Of a stretch of DNA of 64,000 nucleotides, positions 6,656-15,825 are shown piece after piece. The notes beneath the pieces were generated by a model, which was given only the letters and a program-made list of their open reading frames with translations, was not told where the DNA came from and did not search any database. Every line of letters begins with the position of its first letter. Positions within the stretch are counted from its first letter, which is position 1. A program made the translations under genes and the position numbers. Origin of the DNA: Bacteroidia bacterium. Its GTDB lineage: Bacteria > Bacteroidota > Bacteroidia > Bacteroidales > VadinHA17. The stretch is taken from positions 1 to 64,000 of the forward strand of contig JAPLDX010000034.1 of assembly GCA_026391215.1 (NCBI GenBank), in the 5' to 3' direction.

Positions 6656-9079
6656 TTAAAATGAGCGAACAGCACGCACAAAGTAGGTTTTGCTTTTATC
6701 TTCGAAGTTCCACATACCATCGGTGAAGTTAAGCCATCCTGCTAAGATTTCGATTCCGAACTCGGTGGAGCTCCAATAACAGCTAAAGAAGTCAGTAGCA
6801 AAACCACCAATTGCTGCCCGGTTATAGTAAAGCTTGTATAATTCGTCTTTACTTGGTAAATACCAATCACTGTAACCATTTAAAACTAAATCATAACACA
6901 TTTTAGCTGCATAGTTTCCTGTTCCCTGGATGGCAACGATGGCACTTGTGTTAGAACTTCCAGTACCTAATGCAGTTGCAACTGCACCTGTAGATATAGT
7001 ACTCCCATTATACCATTGTATCCCAGTGCTCTGGTCGCCTGGGGCGGCAATTAAGCCGTGTGTTTCTCCTGTAATGTAGCCAGGATCACCAGGTTGTAAA
7101 ATATAAGCTATTTTTCCGCCTTGATAACTATCGCCTATGGCAAGTGATAATACTTCGTCCTGGAGACAACGAATAGAAAAACCATACCGCTTACTATCGT
7201 AGTACCTGACTACATCGCTGCCATAGTAGTACATGTACCGATACCAGGCAATGTCCGCATTGCTCTCATTAGAACTCCACCAGTGGCCATTGGCCCCTAT
7301 GTGGCTGAATACTCCATTGTCATCACAATAGCCACCGGGAAGGGCTGTAAAACCTGTTTCATTGGTCGCTCCTGTATTTGGATTTTGCCAATGGGATGTG
7401 CCTATTTCTCTTAGTTTGCTGCTAGCAACACTTTCACCGCCCAAATAGGTTGTTAATGTCGTCCATTCAGCATCAGTGGGTACGTGCCACCCTGCAGGAC
7501 ATACTTTTCTTACATCAGTTGTGGTATACCAGTTATAAAGAGGACCATAAGTATCATTGAAGCTGACTGCGTCATTATTATAATAGCATAAGGCTCCTGA
7601 GAAAAGCGATGCCCAGGTAGAACCGGATGTTATTTCAGGAATGACATTACCATTGTTATAATGTGTGGTTCTAAGATTCTCCTTCATCCAATGCTGTGTG
7701 CCGATCGTAACAACATTATAAATATTTCCATCATAATCTGATACTATAACACCAGATGTCGAAGTAGTTAAAGTTACATCATTCCCGTAAACTGTTCCCC
7801 CCGCACTCTCGGCTTTTACTCTGAAATGATAAGTTGTGCCTTCTGTCAATCCCGTAATATTGGAATTTACAGTTGTGTTACTTGTACCAGATACAGGGCT
7901 TTGGGTAGCAGTAATAAATTGTCCATAACTTATAGTTAAACCATATTCAAAAGATACTATTGTATTTTGACCATTGGCATTAACTGTTCCGTTCAGGGTA
8001 GTAGTGGTATTAGTTATCAAGGTTGCAGCAGTAGTTGTTGCTAATGGGGGATTTAGAGCAATTGTTGCAAAACTAATTTCGTTTCCATAACCGGTACCTT
8101 CACTGTTTGTGGCATAAGCCCTTACATAATAAGTAGTTGATGCTGTAAGAGCAATAATGGCGCTGGTAAAAACTCCTGCTCCCGTACCGTCAGTTGTTTT
8201 TGTCGTTACTGCAACTGTTGGAATCGTGGTTGTGCTCCAGCATACACCCCTTGCTGTTATGTTTGCCCCGCCATCATCAGTCACCTCTCCTCCTGATGAA
8301 GCGGAGGTATTTGTAATATTTGAAATAGCAGTTGTGGTTACTGTGGGAAGAGCATGAGTTTTAAAAACAATATCAGTACTGCTATAGGATGTACCTTTTG
8401 AGTTTGTTGCATATGTCCTTACAAAATACTGTAATCCGGCATTAAGGGCGGTCATCTTTCCTGTAAATATGCCTTTACCCGATCCATTTATAGTTGTATC
8501 TATACAATTGGAGATAGTTGGATTTGCAGCAGAACTCCAGCAAAGTCCCCTTTTTGTTGTTGTTTCTCCGCCGTCAGAAGTCACCTCACCGTTAAGTGAA
8601 GCTGTTGTCATTGTTATGTCTGTAACATTGCCTGCATAAACGGTTGGAGACTGAGTGTCTTTTGTTGTAAAACTGCATATTTTATCAGCGTTGGTATTAT
8701 TTCCGTCTATGGTAACATAAGCCCTGAAATAATATGTCGTATTTTTTGTAAGACCGGTGACATCGACTGTAAAGATTCCTTTGGTTGAACGGGAGCCTAG
8801 CGATTTGACTGTTGCATTTTCTATCCGGGGGTTTTGATCAATTGATATAAGAATGCCATGATCATCAAGAGGTTGTGAACCGGCATCAGTAATTTCCCCT
8901 TTGAGTTTAACAAATGTATAGGATATGTCATTGGCTTCAGCTTCCAGAGTGGTAAACTCGACAATCCTTTCAGGCTTTTCGCAAGCTATTAATAACACCA
9001 TGGAGAAAATAAATAGAAGTAATTTATTTGTCCAGCGAGTACTTCCCAAAATCCTTTTCTCATTCATCATGACAACCAA
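6656..9079 (-). CDS. FISUMP-domain lipoprotein with Ig/FN3-like repeats and a DUF1566-like C-terminus
   Basis: An 807-residue lipoprotein; the lipobox LLIAC ends at Cys33. The start could also be the Met at residue 5 (9067). Four or more fibronectin/Ig-like repeats span about 38-440, each with a motif such as TASLNGEVTSDGG or a variant followed by TYYVRAYATN. A FISUMP domain follows at about 441-640 (DYDGNIYNVVTIGTQHWMKE, GWHVPTDAEW, FSIRCLQD). A DUF1566-like domain follows at about 650-807 (GDSYQGGKIAYILQ, GYSDWYLPSKDELYKLYYN, YWSSTE, FVRAVRSF). Both end domains share the GW/DWxxP-TxxEW theme, so they look like related folds. It probably sits on the cell surface; the ligand is unknown. This is the largest of the three FISUMP genes here. 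Confidence 0.87.
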   Translation of the reverse strand: MVVMMNEKRILGSTRWTNKLLLFIFSMVLLIACEKPERIVEFTTLEAEANDISYTFVKLKGEITDAGSQPLDDHGILISIDQNPRIENATVKSLGSRSTKGIFTVDVTGLTKNTTYYFRAYVTIDGNNTNADKICSFTTKDTQSPTVYAGNVTDITMTTASLNGEVTSDGGETTTKRGLCWSSAANPTISNCIDTTINGSGKGIFTGKMTALNAGLQYFVRTYATNSKGTSYSSTDIVFKTHALPTVTTTAISNITNTSASSGGEVTDDGGANITARGVCWSTTTIPTVAVTTKTTDGTGAGVFTSAIIALTASTTYYVRAYATNSEGTGYGNEISFATIALNPPLATTTAATLITNTTTTLNGTVNANGQNTIVSFEYGLTISYGQFITATQSPVSGTSNTTVNSNITGLTEGTTYHFRVKAESAGGTVYGNDVTLTTSTSGVIVSDYDGNIYNVVTIGTQHWMKENLRTTHYNNGNVIPEITSGSTWASLFSGALCYYNNDAVSFNDTYGPLYNWYTTTDVRKVCPAGWHVPTDAEWTTLTTYLGGESVASSKLREIGTSHWQNPNTGATNETGFTALPGGYCDDNGVFSHIGANGHWWSSNESNADIAWYRYMYYYGSDVVRYYDSKRYGFSIRCLQDEVLSLAIGDSYQGGKIAYILQPGDPGYITGETHGLIAAPGDQSTGIQWYNGSTISTGAVATALGTGSSNTSAIVAIQGTGNYAAKMCYDLVLNGYSDWYLPSKDELYKLYYNRAAIGGFATDFFSCYWSSTEFGIEILAGWLNFTDGMWNFEDKSKTYFVRAVRSF

Positions 9080-9130
9080 GCTCTCTTAACTTTTAACTTT
9101 TTAAACTTTACAGATTTTTGACTTTATAGA

Positions 9131-10279
9131 CTATTGTTTTAGTATAAAAACAAAATCCCCGTTATCGTCCCCGACATTATTTATTGAGCCCCATCTTGGA
9201 GCTGTCATGCTGTTGGCGAGAACGGGCTTCTGCAGCAGATTGTACAGTTCCAGCGAGCGAAGATATTGTTCACTATTGTTTTTCAGCTGTTCAACAAGTA
9301 TCCGGGCAAACTTGCTTTCATCACTGACTTCAGTTGTCCCTCCACTTGTAATGGCTTTCCTACTCTTTGACTTTATCAGATCCCTGATTGCTGTTGAGGC
9401 TCCGTCAAGCATACCCCTGGAGCTGTAGATTGAGCCGGCATAACATGCATCGGCTATCAGAAGGATATGTCTTGCCTTGCATGATTTTATAAAATCAGTT
9501 ATTGCACTGTTGCTGAGCCATGTCACCCTTGATCTTGTGGCATCAGATAAGAGCCAGTATCCTATATCTGTTTCCTTATCCATTATTCCGTGACCGGCAT
9601 AAAAAATCAGCAGGTTATCATCAGGCAGAATTTTCTTCTGAAGCTCTTCAAGCGTTACTTCAACATCCAGCTTGGTCCGATCATAAAGAGTCTGGACATT
9701 GTTCCAGTCAAAAGTATACTTCGATGTAAGCACCTCTTTAAATGCAGTCGCATCAAGGATCGGCCGCATAAGGTTCATCATGCCCGATTCAATCTTATAA
9801 GTATTGTTGGCAATTATCAAAGCATAATACTTTCCTTCAGGAGTTACAAATGGTGACAGGTTTTTAATGGGCTCAGAATAAATAACAGTATAGGATAAGT
9901 CCTTTATCTCCCTGCTGTCTTTCTGCAGAGAAATATAAAGTGAATTGGAACCCTTTGATAAAGTATATGTATGCGTATAGAAATCACCATTGGAATTTGG
10001 TAATATTTCAACATTGTTAACAAGCACTTTTACCCCCTGTGTGGGATTCTGAAGTCTGATAATAAGCGGCATGGATTGAACTTCTGTGAGAAACGTTACT
10101 CCCTGTTTAAGGTCTTTGGGCTCGAGCAGCTGGATATCAGGAACAGCTTCCTTTGGCTTGTTAATTGTATTGACCATTATCTTCACCTTTTCGCTCTTTA
10201 TCTCCTGCGATTTAAGCACAGGTGAAACCAGCATCAGTATCAATGCCGGTAAAATATATTTCAATGCTGAGCTTTTCAT
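9131..10279 (-). CDS. Secreted caspase-like (peptidase C14) protease
   Basis: Cysteine protease of the caspase/metacaspase clan. The start at 10279 (MKSSALKYILPAL) gives a clear signal peptide and avoids overlap with the upstream gene; an ATG at 10303 adds eight residues. Residue numbers here count from the 10303 start. A beta-rich domain of about 110 residues precedes the caspase fold at about 155-390. The catalytic dyad is visible as His238 in FYAGHGIMD and Cys287 in IADACYAGS. The conserved ALIIANNTY strand and the WLLSDA segment are also present. It lies 11 bases after the 10291-11049 gene, so the two are probably co-transcribed. The substrate is unknown; bacterial relatives are often linked to surface or polymer-handling systems. 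Confidence 0.88.
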   Translation of the reverse strand: MKSSALKYILPALILMLVSPVLKSQEIKSEKVKIMVNTINKPKEAVPDIQLLEPKDLKQGVTFLTEVQSMPLIIRLQNPTQGVKVLVNNVEILPNSNGDFYTHTYTLSKGSNSLYISLQKDSREIKDLSYTVIYSEPIKNLSPFVTPEGKYYALIIANNTYKIESGMMNLMRPILDATAFKEVLTSKYTFDWNNVQTLYDRTKLDVEVTLEELQKKILPDDNLLIFYAGHGIMDKETDIGYWLLSDATRSRVTWLSNSAITDFIKSCKARHILLIADACYAGSIYSSRGMLDGASTAIRDLIKSKSRKAITSGGTTEVSDESKFARILVEQLKNNSEQYLRSLELYNLLQKPVLANSMTAPRWGSINNVGDDNGDFVFILKQ

Positions 10280-10290
10280 ATATCTTTTAA

Positions 10291-11049
10291 TTAAAAGGTC
10301 CATTTTGCTGAAACTAAATAACCGTTTTCCGGTAATTTTATCAGGCTGACATTCATATTCTTATTTGCATTCTCATTTATTGGAATGGCTGCCGACCATA
10401 TCATGTTCACGGCCCATATTCCGGCAGTTCCATATAGCAGATACTGAGACATATTAAAGTAGTTAACCGATTTATTATACAGGTTGTCTCTCTCGGTGCC
10501 TGTAGCTATTTTATAATCGTTATAATATTTACTGTGCTGCAGATAATAAAATAGCGATGCTCCTGCAGTTCCGTAAACAAGTCCGCTGAATGCTATGTAC
10601 CCGCTCCTGCCTGTCGCTTTTTTCTGGCCAAGCCCTGGCAGAAAGGCTGATGAAAGTAAAATATTGCTCCGTGAAATTGATTTTTGCACCGGTAAATATG
10701 CAGGGACAGCCTGTGAAACAGGATTCCCTGTCACCTGTATTTCAAATTCCTCATTAACTATTACACTGTCCCTGGCAACATTCCATTCAATCTTTTTTCC
10801 GAATCCGCAATTTATCCTGCTGCCTATATCCCCGGTGACATAAACTGGTTTTATAGTATCTCCCTTCGCATTAAGCACGATAAGCTTGATATTAATATAA
10901 TCACCTGTACCGCAGCCTGTTAAGTCATACCTAATTGTCATTATATTATTAAGGAATAATACCTCAGGGGATGATATCTTTATATTATCCTGTGCGTTCA
11001 GGGATAGATAAGCCGTAAGCATTACTGACAGCAGGCAAGCTTTCTTCAT
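10291..11049 (-). CDS. Secreted protein with predicted membrane segments, partner of caspase gene
   Basis: 252 residues with a signal peptide (MKKACLLSVMLTAYLSLNAQ). Residues about 20-115 are a beta-rich region (KISSPEVLFLNNIMTIRYDL), and about 130-225 contain Gly/aromatic-rich hydrophobic stretches (SSAFLPGLGQKKATGRSGYI). SAFLPGLGQ is a phrase I know from DUF5683-type Bacteroidota membrane proteins. The last residues (YLVSAKWTF) end in Phe, as in outer-membrane barrels. It is upstream of the caspase gene and almost certainly in its transcription unit. Its function is unknown. Confidence 0.75.
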   Translation of the reverse strand: MKKACLLSVMLTAYLSLNAQDNIKISSPEVLFLNNIMTIRYDLTGCGTGDYINIKLIVLNAKGDTIKPVYVTGDIGSRINCGFGKKIEWNVARDSVIVNEEFEIQVTGNPVSQAVPAYLPVQKSISRSNILLSSAFLPGLGQKKATGRSGYIAFSGLVYGTAGASLFYYLQHSKYYNDYKIATGTERDNLYNKSVNYFNMSQYLLYGTAGIWAVNMIWSAAIPINENANKNMNVSLIKLPENGYLVSAKWTF

Positions 11050-11171
11050 AATTTCAAATTAAATATGAATGATCAACTCATCAGGGGTTGAAATAACCCG
11101 GTTAAACTAATAAATAAGTTTTAATTATCAAATAGTTGCGTATTTTCACATCAACAAATTTTGATAATATG

Positions 11172-11283
11172 AGAACTATGAAAACAAGATAATTGTATAA
11201 AAGCTAGATCAAAAATTAATGCAAGTCAAATAAAAATCAATCCACCTAAGTTTAACCCCAGATGGAATGTCTCAAAAGATGCC
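11172..11283. repeat. 112-bp dispersed repeat, copy 2
   Basis: Gapless match to 2892-3003, exactly 8,280 bases away in the same orientation. It lies in the 369-base gap upstream of the 10291-11049 gene. The rest of that gap holds the terminator at 11332-11356 and, at about 11087-11101, a small GGGTT/AACCC hairpin. Confidence 0.75.
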
Positions 11284-11331
11284 AGGATTCTTGCCAGCTC
11301 CCCTTCATTACCAGAAAATGTAATAATCAAA

Positions 11332-11356
11332 AAGCCCGGGATAAAACTCCGGGCTT
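11332..11356 (-). terminator. Intrinsic terminator after the GldL-like gene
   Basis: Eight-base arms AAGCCCGG (11332-11339) and CCGGGCTT (11349-11356). Read on the minus strand, the second arm runs into TTTTTGATTATT. It lies about 60 bases beyond the stop of the 11419-12081 gene. Confidence 0.8.
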
Positions 11357-11418
11357 AATTGAATAAGTTCATTTTATTACTAGATCCTTTGTTCTTATCA
11401 AGTAGTTAATGGATATCC

Positions 11419-12081
11419 CTATTTACTCTGTTCTGTTGTAACAGGACCTTCTTCCGGGGTTAAAAGCTTTCTTCCAATCATACCCCATGCAAACAAAAGA
11501 ATCAGGCATCCAATAATGATTGTAAAAAATGTATCCCGTAAATGATTGATCTTTTTTTCATCAGGGATGGTTTTATTCATCATGAACATTGGGAAGTAAA
11601 CTATAAATACCAAAGCAGCGCCTGCAATAAAAAGAGGGATTTGCCCTGGCCAATGTTGGATTTTAGTCAGGACTCCCAGTGCAAACAATGCAAGACCGAC
11701 TGCACCTGCCCCATTCATCAGATTATTGGCTCCTGTCTGTTTTGATTTTTGAAAATACAACATTGGAAGAAATACTAATGTGAAACCAGCTAGTCCGATT
11801 GTTATCAATAATCCGGCAAGGGGCCAATGTTCAAGTTTAAAAAGAATACCAATGTCAATAAAAGTTGCACAGAATGCAGCTACAAGATTTACTAGCAATA
11901 TCTTTCCTCCTGAGGAATCACCCATTTTGTCAAGAATAAAGAAATAAAAATAAATGCTCATTAATGTCCAGGCAATCGCTACAATTACCCCTGTATACGA
12001 CAAATGATTAATTTTAAAGACAGTAGCTATTACTGCTGCGAATGCAGCAATATAACCGGTGATATAAGTCGTTTTCTTCAT
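11419..12081 (-). CDS. GldL-related polytopic membrane protein
   Basis: 220 residues with about six hydrophobic segments. The repeated membrane motif FKLEHWPLAG / TKIQHWPGQ / FKINHLSYTG is the pattern seen in GldL-type and related Bacteroidota membrane proteins. Unlike true GldL it lacks a long cytoplasmic coiled-coil tail, and gldK, gldM and gldN are not adjacent, so a role in gliding or type IX secretion is not supported. It stands alone between FISUMP and caspase genes and has its own terminator. Confidence 0.7.
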   Translation of the reverse strand: MKKTTYITGYIAAFAAVIATVFKINHLSYTGVIVAIAWTLMSIYFYFFILDKMGDSSGGKILLVNLVAAFCATFIDIGILFKLEHWPLAGLLITIGLAGFTLVFLPMLYFQKSKQTGANNLMNGAGAVGLALFALGVLTKIQHWPGQIPLFIAGAALVFIVYFPMFMMNKTIPDEKKINHLRDTFFTIIIGCLILLFAWGMIGRKLLTPEEGPVTTEQSK

Positions 12082-12123
12082 TTTTGTGGTTTTAATTTTA
12101 ATTCTGCTTAAGTCAATTCTGTC

Positions 12124-12846
12124 TTATTCATCATTCATTTTACAGCGGACAGGCAAGGCGTTCCATTTCTCAAATGTGCCCATTGTCTTGCTGAGGAAGT
12201 CATAACTCAGGCCTACAATAGCTGCATTGGATGGCTTTTCTCCGGGCATAAGATTCTGAATATCTTCGGTTGATGTCCACCAGAGTGTTTTTGTTCCGGG
12301 TTCATAATCCTCGCTGAATGATGATATGTACCCTGCGGGGAGAGCAGTAAAATATACTTCATTTGTTGCACCTTCATTCGGGGCTTTCCAGTGTTTGGTA
12401 CCCGCTTCCTTCAGCTTGGCAGGATTATCTCCTGATGCCTGGCTGCCACCGGCGTAATCCATCATATCATTCCATTCAGCTTCTGTCGGAACATGCCATC
12501 CTTTAGGACAAAGCTTGCCTGTGTTCACTGCATACCAGTTGTAAATTGCACCATAGGTTTGTGCATATTCCACTGTATTTTTAAAAAAGCCCCGGGCAGG
12601 AGTTTTTATACTTTCCCACTTCGTGTTATCGTAAACTATTTCAATGGGAGTACCATCATTAAGCTTGAATGTATTCAGATTTTCAGCCATCCATACACCT
12701 GACTCTGTCATGATGATCCTGTAAACATTACCATCCAGATCCCTTATCGGCATTCCCTCGTTGGGATACTCTTCCTGTGCGTTAACATTACAGGAAATGA
12801 ATAACAAGATTGCAGTAAATAACCGCAACATAGAAAATCGTTTCAT
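12124..12846 (-). CDS. Small FISUMP-domain exported protein
   Basis: 240 residues with a signal peptide; LLFISC could be a lipobox at Cys19, or cleavage could be at VNAQ. Almost the whole mature protein is one FISUMP domain: DLDGNVYRIIMTESGVWMAE, YGAIYNWYAVNTGKLCPKGW, HVPTEAEWNDM, LPAGY, WWTSTE and LPVRCKMND. It is the minimal form of the domain found at the ends of the proteins at 1217 and 6656. It is downstream of nothing obvious and probably monocistronic. Confidence 0.87.
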   Translation of the reverse strand: MKRFSMLRLFTAILLFISCNVNAQEEYPNEGMPIRDLDGNVYRIIMTESGVWMAENLNTFKLNDGTPIEIVYDNTKWESIKTPARGFFKNTVEYAQTYGAIYNWYAVNTGKLCPKGWHVPTEAEWNDMMDYAGGSQASGDNPAKLKEAGTKHWKAPNEGATNEVYFTALPAGYISSFSEDYEPGTKTLWWTSTEDIQNLMPGEKPSNAAIVGLSYDFLSKTMGTFEKWNALPVRCKMNDE

Positions 12847-12880
12847 AGTAGATCAATTTACAATTAATACTGATTTAAAG

Positions 12881-14221
12881 TTATATCCCGGCCACCACCA
12901 CGTCATCAAATACAAGGCTCGGCATTCTTGCCTGGCTGTAGATCCATGGGTCGTTAGCTACTTCAACAAGCTTATTCCAGAAATTCAAATGATTATCTGC
13001 CATATTCATCTCGGCAACATTCCGGACAAACTGTCCCTTTTCAAATAACTTCCCTATAATACCCACCGAGAAATCACCTGTAGCTGAATTAGAATTGCCT
13101 CCTATATAGTCCGTGATATAAATACACCTTCCAAGATCCTTTATTATTTCCTCAACACTCCTGGTCCCCGACGGGATTATAATATTGGAGATTGATCCCG
13201 ATGTTGGTTCCCAGCCTAATTTCCGGCTGTAATACCAGTCAACAAGGAACTCATTTACAACACCTTCTTTAAAGATGTCACGTTTTCTGGCAGGGAATCC
13301 GTCACCATCATAATATATGGAACCAAGGCCCCTCATGATAAATGGGTCATCATAAAGGGTAAACAGCTTGCTTCCTATTTTCTGGCCTTTTTTGTCGGCA
13401 AGAAATGATCTTTTTTGCTGAATGCTGCCGGCCGACATCGGACCAAGAAGACCGCCAAGCACCCTTGCAACACCACGATTCTCCAGGATAACCGGAAGCT
13501 TTGATGTCGCAATCTTTTTACCGCCCATCAGATCGAGAGTTCTTTCTGCGGCCACAGTCCCTACTTTTTCAAGCGGAGGGATATCACTCCTGTACCTGCA
13601 TCCTATGTAATTATAGCCTTCAGGACGACGGTCACCCTCATCCCGGGCCGTCATTGATGCTCCTGCCTGGAAGTAAGTACTCTTTGATGAGCCTTCAAAA
13701 CCGTTACTCGATTTTATGAATTCCTCATAGGTTTCATCATGTTCCCCTGCTTCCACCGAAATAACTTTATCACCACCCTTCTGAAGACATGCTTCTTCAA
13801 CAGTTTTAACAATCTGGTGTCTGCCTTCAGGTGTCAGCTGGTTATAATCGGGATCACATAGCTGAAGATCTTCTGTTGATCTTCCTTCATAGTATTTGGG
13901 ATCAGGAAGTGTGCGGAAAGGATCCTCTTCCATGATTTTAGCGCTTTCAATCACACCGGTAATGAACCCCGGAAGTGTTGATTGCCGCAAATCAGGTGTC
14001 GCCTGACTTGCGGACCTGTTATTGATGAACACTTCAAGATACAGGTTCTGCGTAGTGGCCTCTTTAATAACTTCAGGTTTACGGTCACGGTAGTTTATTT
14101 CCACCAGCCTTCTTTTTGACATACTTACCCTGCAGTCGTTTGCTCCGCTATTCTTCGTTTGGGTAATCACCCAGTCAGCAAGATCACGGAAATTCATCTG
14201 AGTATCTTTCTTGTTTTTCAT
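12881..14221 (-). CDS. TldE/PmbA-family metalloprotease subunit
   Basis: 446 residues, partner of the TldD-like protein upstream. TldD/TldE forms a Zn-dependent protease that trims unfolded peptides. This subunit lacks the HExxxH motif, as expected for TldE/PmbA. Family segments include DLADWVITQTKNSGANDCRV at the start, LGGLLGPMSAGSIQQKRSFL in the middle and FSVGIIGKLFEKGQFVRNVAEMN near the end. Its ATG overlaps the upstream stop (ATGA), so translation is coupled. An internal Met at residue 9 is an alternative start. No signal peptide is visible, unlike its partner. Confidence 0.87.
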   Translation of the reverse strand: MKNKKDTQMNFRDLADWVITQTKNSGANDCRVSMSKRRLVEINYRDRKPEVIKEATTQNLYLEVFINNRSASQATPDLRQSTLPGFITGVIESAKIMEEDPFRTLPDPKYYEGRSTEDLQLCDPDYNQLTPEGRHQIVKTVEEACLQKGGDKVISVEAGEHDETYEEFIKSSNGFEGSSKSTYFQAGASMTARDEGDRRPEGYNYIGCRYRSDIPPLEKVGTVAAERTLDLMGGKKIATSKLPVILENRGVARVLGGLLGPMSAGSIQQKRSFLADKKGQKIGSKLFTLYDDPFIMRGLGSIYYDGDGFPARKRDIFKEGVVNEFLVDWYYSRKLGWEPTSGSISNIIIPSGTRSVEEIIKDLGRCIYITDYIGGNSNSATGDFSVGIIGKLFEKGQFVRNVAEMNMADNHLNFWNKLVEVANDPWIYSQARMPSLVFDDVVVAGI

Positions 14222-15759
14222 GACTGGCCTCCTTTCTGCTGTGTTCCGCCCACTGTGAGTGATTTAATCAAACATGTTGGCATACCGAATCCTACCGGAA
14301 CACCCTGTCCGTTTTTACCGCATTGTCCGGCTCCACCCTGGAACATTTCAAGGTCATTTGCGGCCATAATGATATTTGTCAGCATCTTTGGTCCGTTACC
14401 CATTATGTTCACGTCCTTGATTGGGGCTGTAAGCTTGCCGTTTTCAATCAGGCGGCCTTGTGAGACGTAGAAGGCAAAGTCACCTTCTCCTATTTTTACC
14501 TGCCCGTTGCTAACATCTTCCACATATATTCCGTTGCCTGCCTGTTTAATTACATCTTCGGCAGTTGCATCTCCCCCAAGCATATAGGTATTGCGCATAC
14601 GGGGCACAGGATAATTCTGGAAATCCTGTCTGCGGCCGTTACCAGTCGATTCAACTCCATAATGTTTTGCTGATATCTTGTCATGCAAATAGCTTGTAAG
14701 AATTCCATTCTCAACAAGGACGGTCTTTTTCCCGGGAGTGCCTTCATCATCAACGTTGAGACTTCCGGCAAGATTCATAATGGTTCCGTCATCTATTATG
14801 GTAACAAATGGTTCAGCAACCTTCTTGCCCAGCATAGTGCTGTATGTGGAAATATTCTTTCGGTTAAAATCAGCTTCCATGCCATGTCCGATCGCTTCAT
14901 GAAGAAGTATCCCGGTTACCCCTGGTCCGAGAACGACAGGCATTTCCCCTGCGGGAGGCTGGATGGCATCAAATAATTTAAGGGTATTAGAGACAGATTT
15001 TGTTGCTACCTCATCAACAACTTTGTCAGTATAAAACGACATATCACGAGTTCCGCCAAGATTCCAGAATGACTGCTCCTGTTTACCGTTTCTTTCGGCA
15101 ACAACTGAAGCATATAAGTATCCTGAAGGAATAATATCTTCAGCCTGGACGCCATCACTGGTTACAATCATAATACGTTTTGTGGCGCTCTGAAAACCCG
15201 CACGCACTTTTACGATCTCAGGAGATAGTGCAAGACACTTTTCGTTTACGCTTTGAATTAATGGCAGCTTTAATGCGCCTGGAATACCATCATAATCAGG
15301 AGGCAGAGGATAGTAGTTGCCAGTTTTTAACGCGGTGAATGAAGAGCCTGCCGGGGTGGCATTCATATCGCTTATAGTTGCTGCCGTGGCAGCGGCCGAC
15401 ATCATTGATTCCCCGGTAAGATCCTGAGTAAAGCCATAGCCTATCTGGTCGCCTTTTACAGTGCGGATACCTACTCCCAGGGATATGTCGCCATATGACT
15501 GGTTTACCTTGCCATCTTCGAGCCCCAGGTAATTTGAAACTGTATACTCGAAATAGAGGTCGGCGAAATCACCGCCTTTGGATAATGCTTTTGCCAGTAA
15601 TTTCCGGCAGAGGGCTTCATCAATCCCGAATTCTTTCAGGAAGTAGTTACCAGATAATGTTACCGGCGACTTACAGGCTTTAAGTGCGGGAAGGAAAAGC
15701 AAAGCACCGCCAGCCAGGGCAGTGCTCTGAATGAATTTTCTTCGTGGAATGGGTTTCAT
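14218..15759 (-). CDS. TldD-family Zn metalloprotease with Tat-like/lipoprotein leader
   Basis: 513 residues. The active site is HEAIGHGMEAD at His287-Glu288-His292, followed by the typical Glu/Asp-rich segment. Other family segments are the ADLYFEY start and GRLIENGKL and CGKNGQGVPVGFG near the C-terminus. The leader has twin arginines (PRRKFIQSTALAGGALLFLP) and a Cys at 29, so the protein may be exported folded and lipid-anchored. Classical E. coli TldD is cytoplasmic. The gene is first in a two-gene operon with the TldE subunit. Substrate unknown. Confidence 0.88.
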   Translation of the reverse strand: MKPIPRRKFIQSTALAGGALLFLPALKACKSPVTLSGNYFLKEFGIDEALCRKLLAKALSKGGDFADLYFEYTVSNYLGLEDGKVNQSYGDISLGVGIRTVKGDQIGYGFTQDLTGESMMSAAATAATISDMNATPAGSSFTALKTGNYYPLPPDYDGIPGALKLPLIQSVNEKCLALSPEIVKVRAGFQSATKRIMIVTSDGVQAEDIIPSGYLYASVVAERNGKQEQSFWNLGGTRDMSFYTDKVVDEVATKSVSNTLKLFDAIQPPAGEMPVVLGPGVTGILLHEAIGHGMEADFNRKNISTYSTMLGKKVAEPFVTIIDDGTIMNLAGSLNVDDEGTPGKKTVLVENGILTSYLHDKISAKHYGVESTGNGRRQDFQNYPVPRMRNTYMLGGDATAEDVIKQAGNGIYVEDVSNGQVKIGEGDFAFYVSQGRLIENGKLTAPIKDVNIMGNGPKMLTNIIMAANDLEMFQGGAGQCGKNGQGVPVGFGMPTCLIKSLTVGGTQQKGGQS

Positions 15760-15825
15760 TTTAAGTGAAATAAATTGGTAAACTAAATTATGAATTATTC
15801 AGGATTAATATCTACGGATATGCAT

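Noticed and set aside
11419..12081. Gliding motility or type IX secretion protein GldL
   Set aside because: No coiled-coil tail, and no gldK, gldM or gldN next to it; only the membrane motif is alike.
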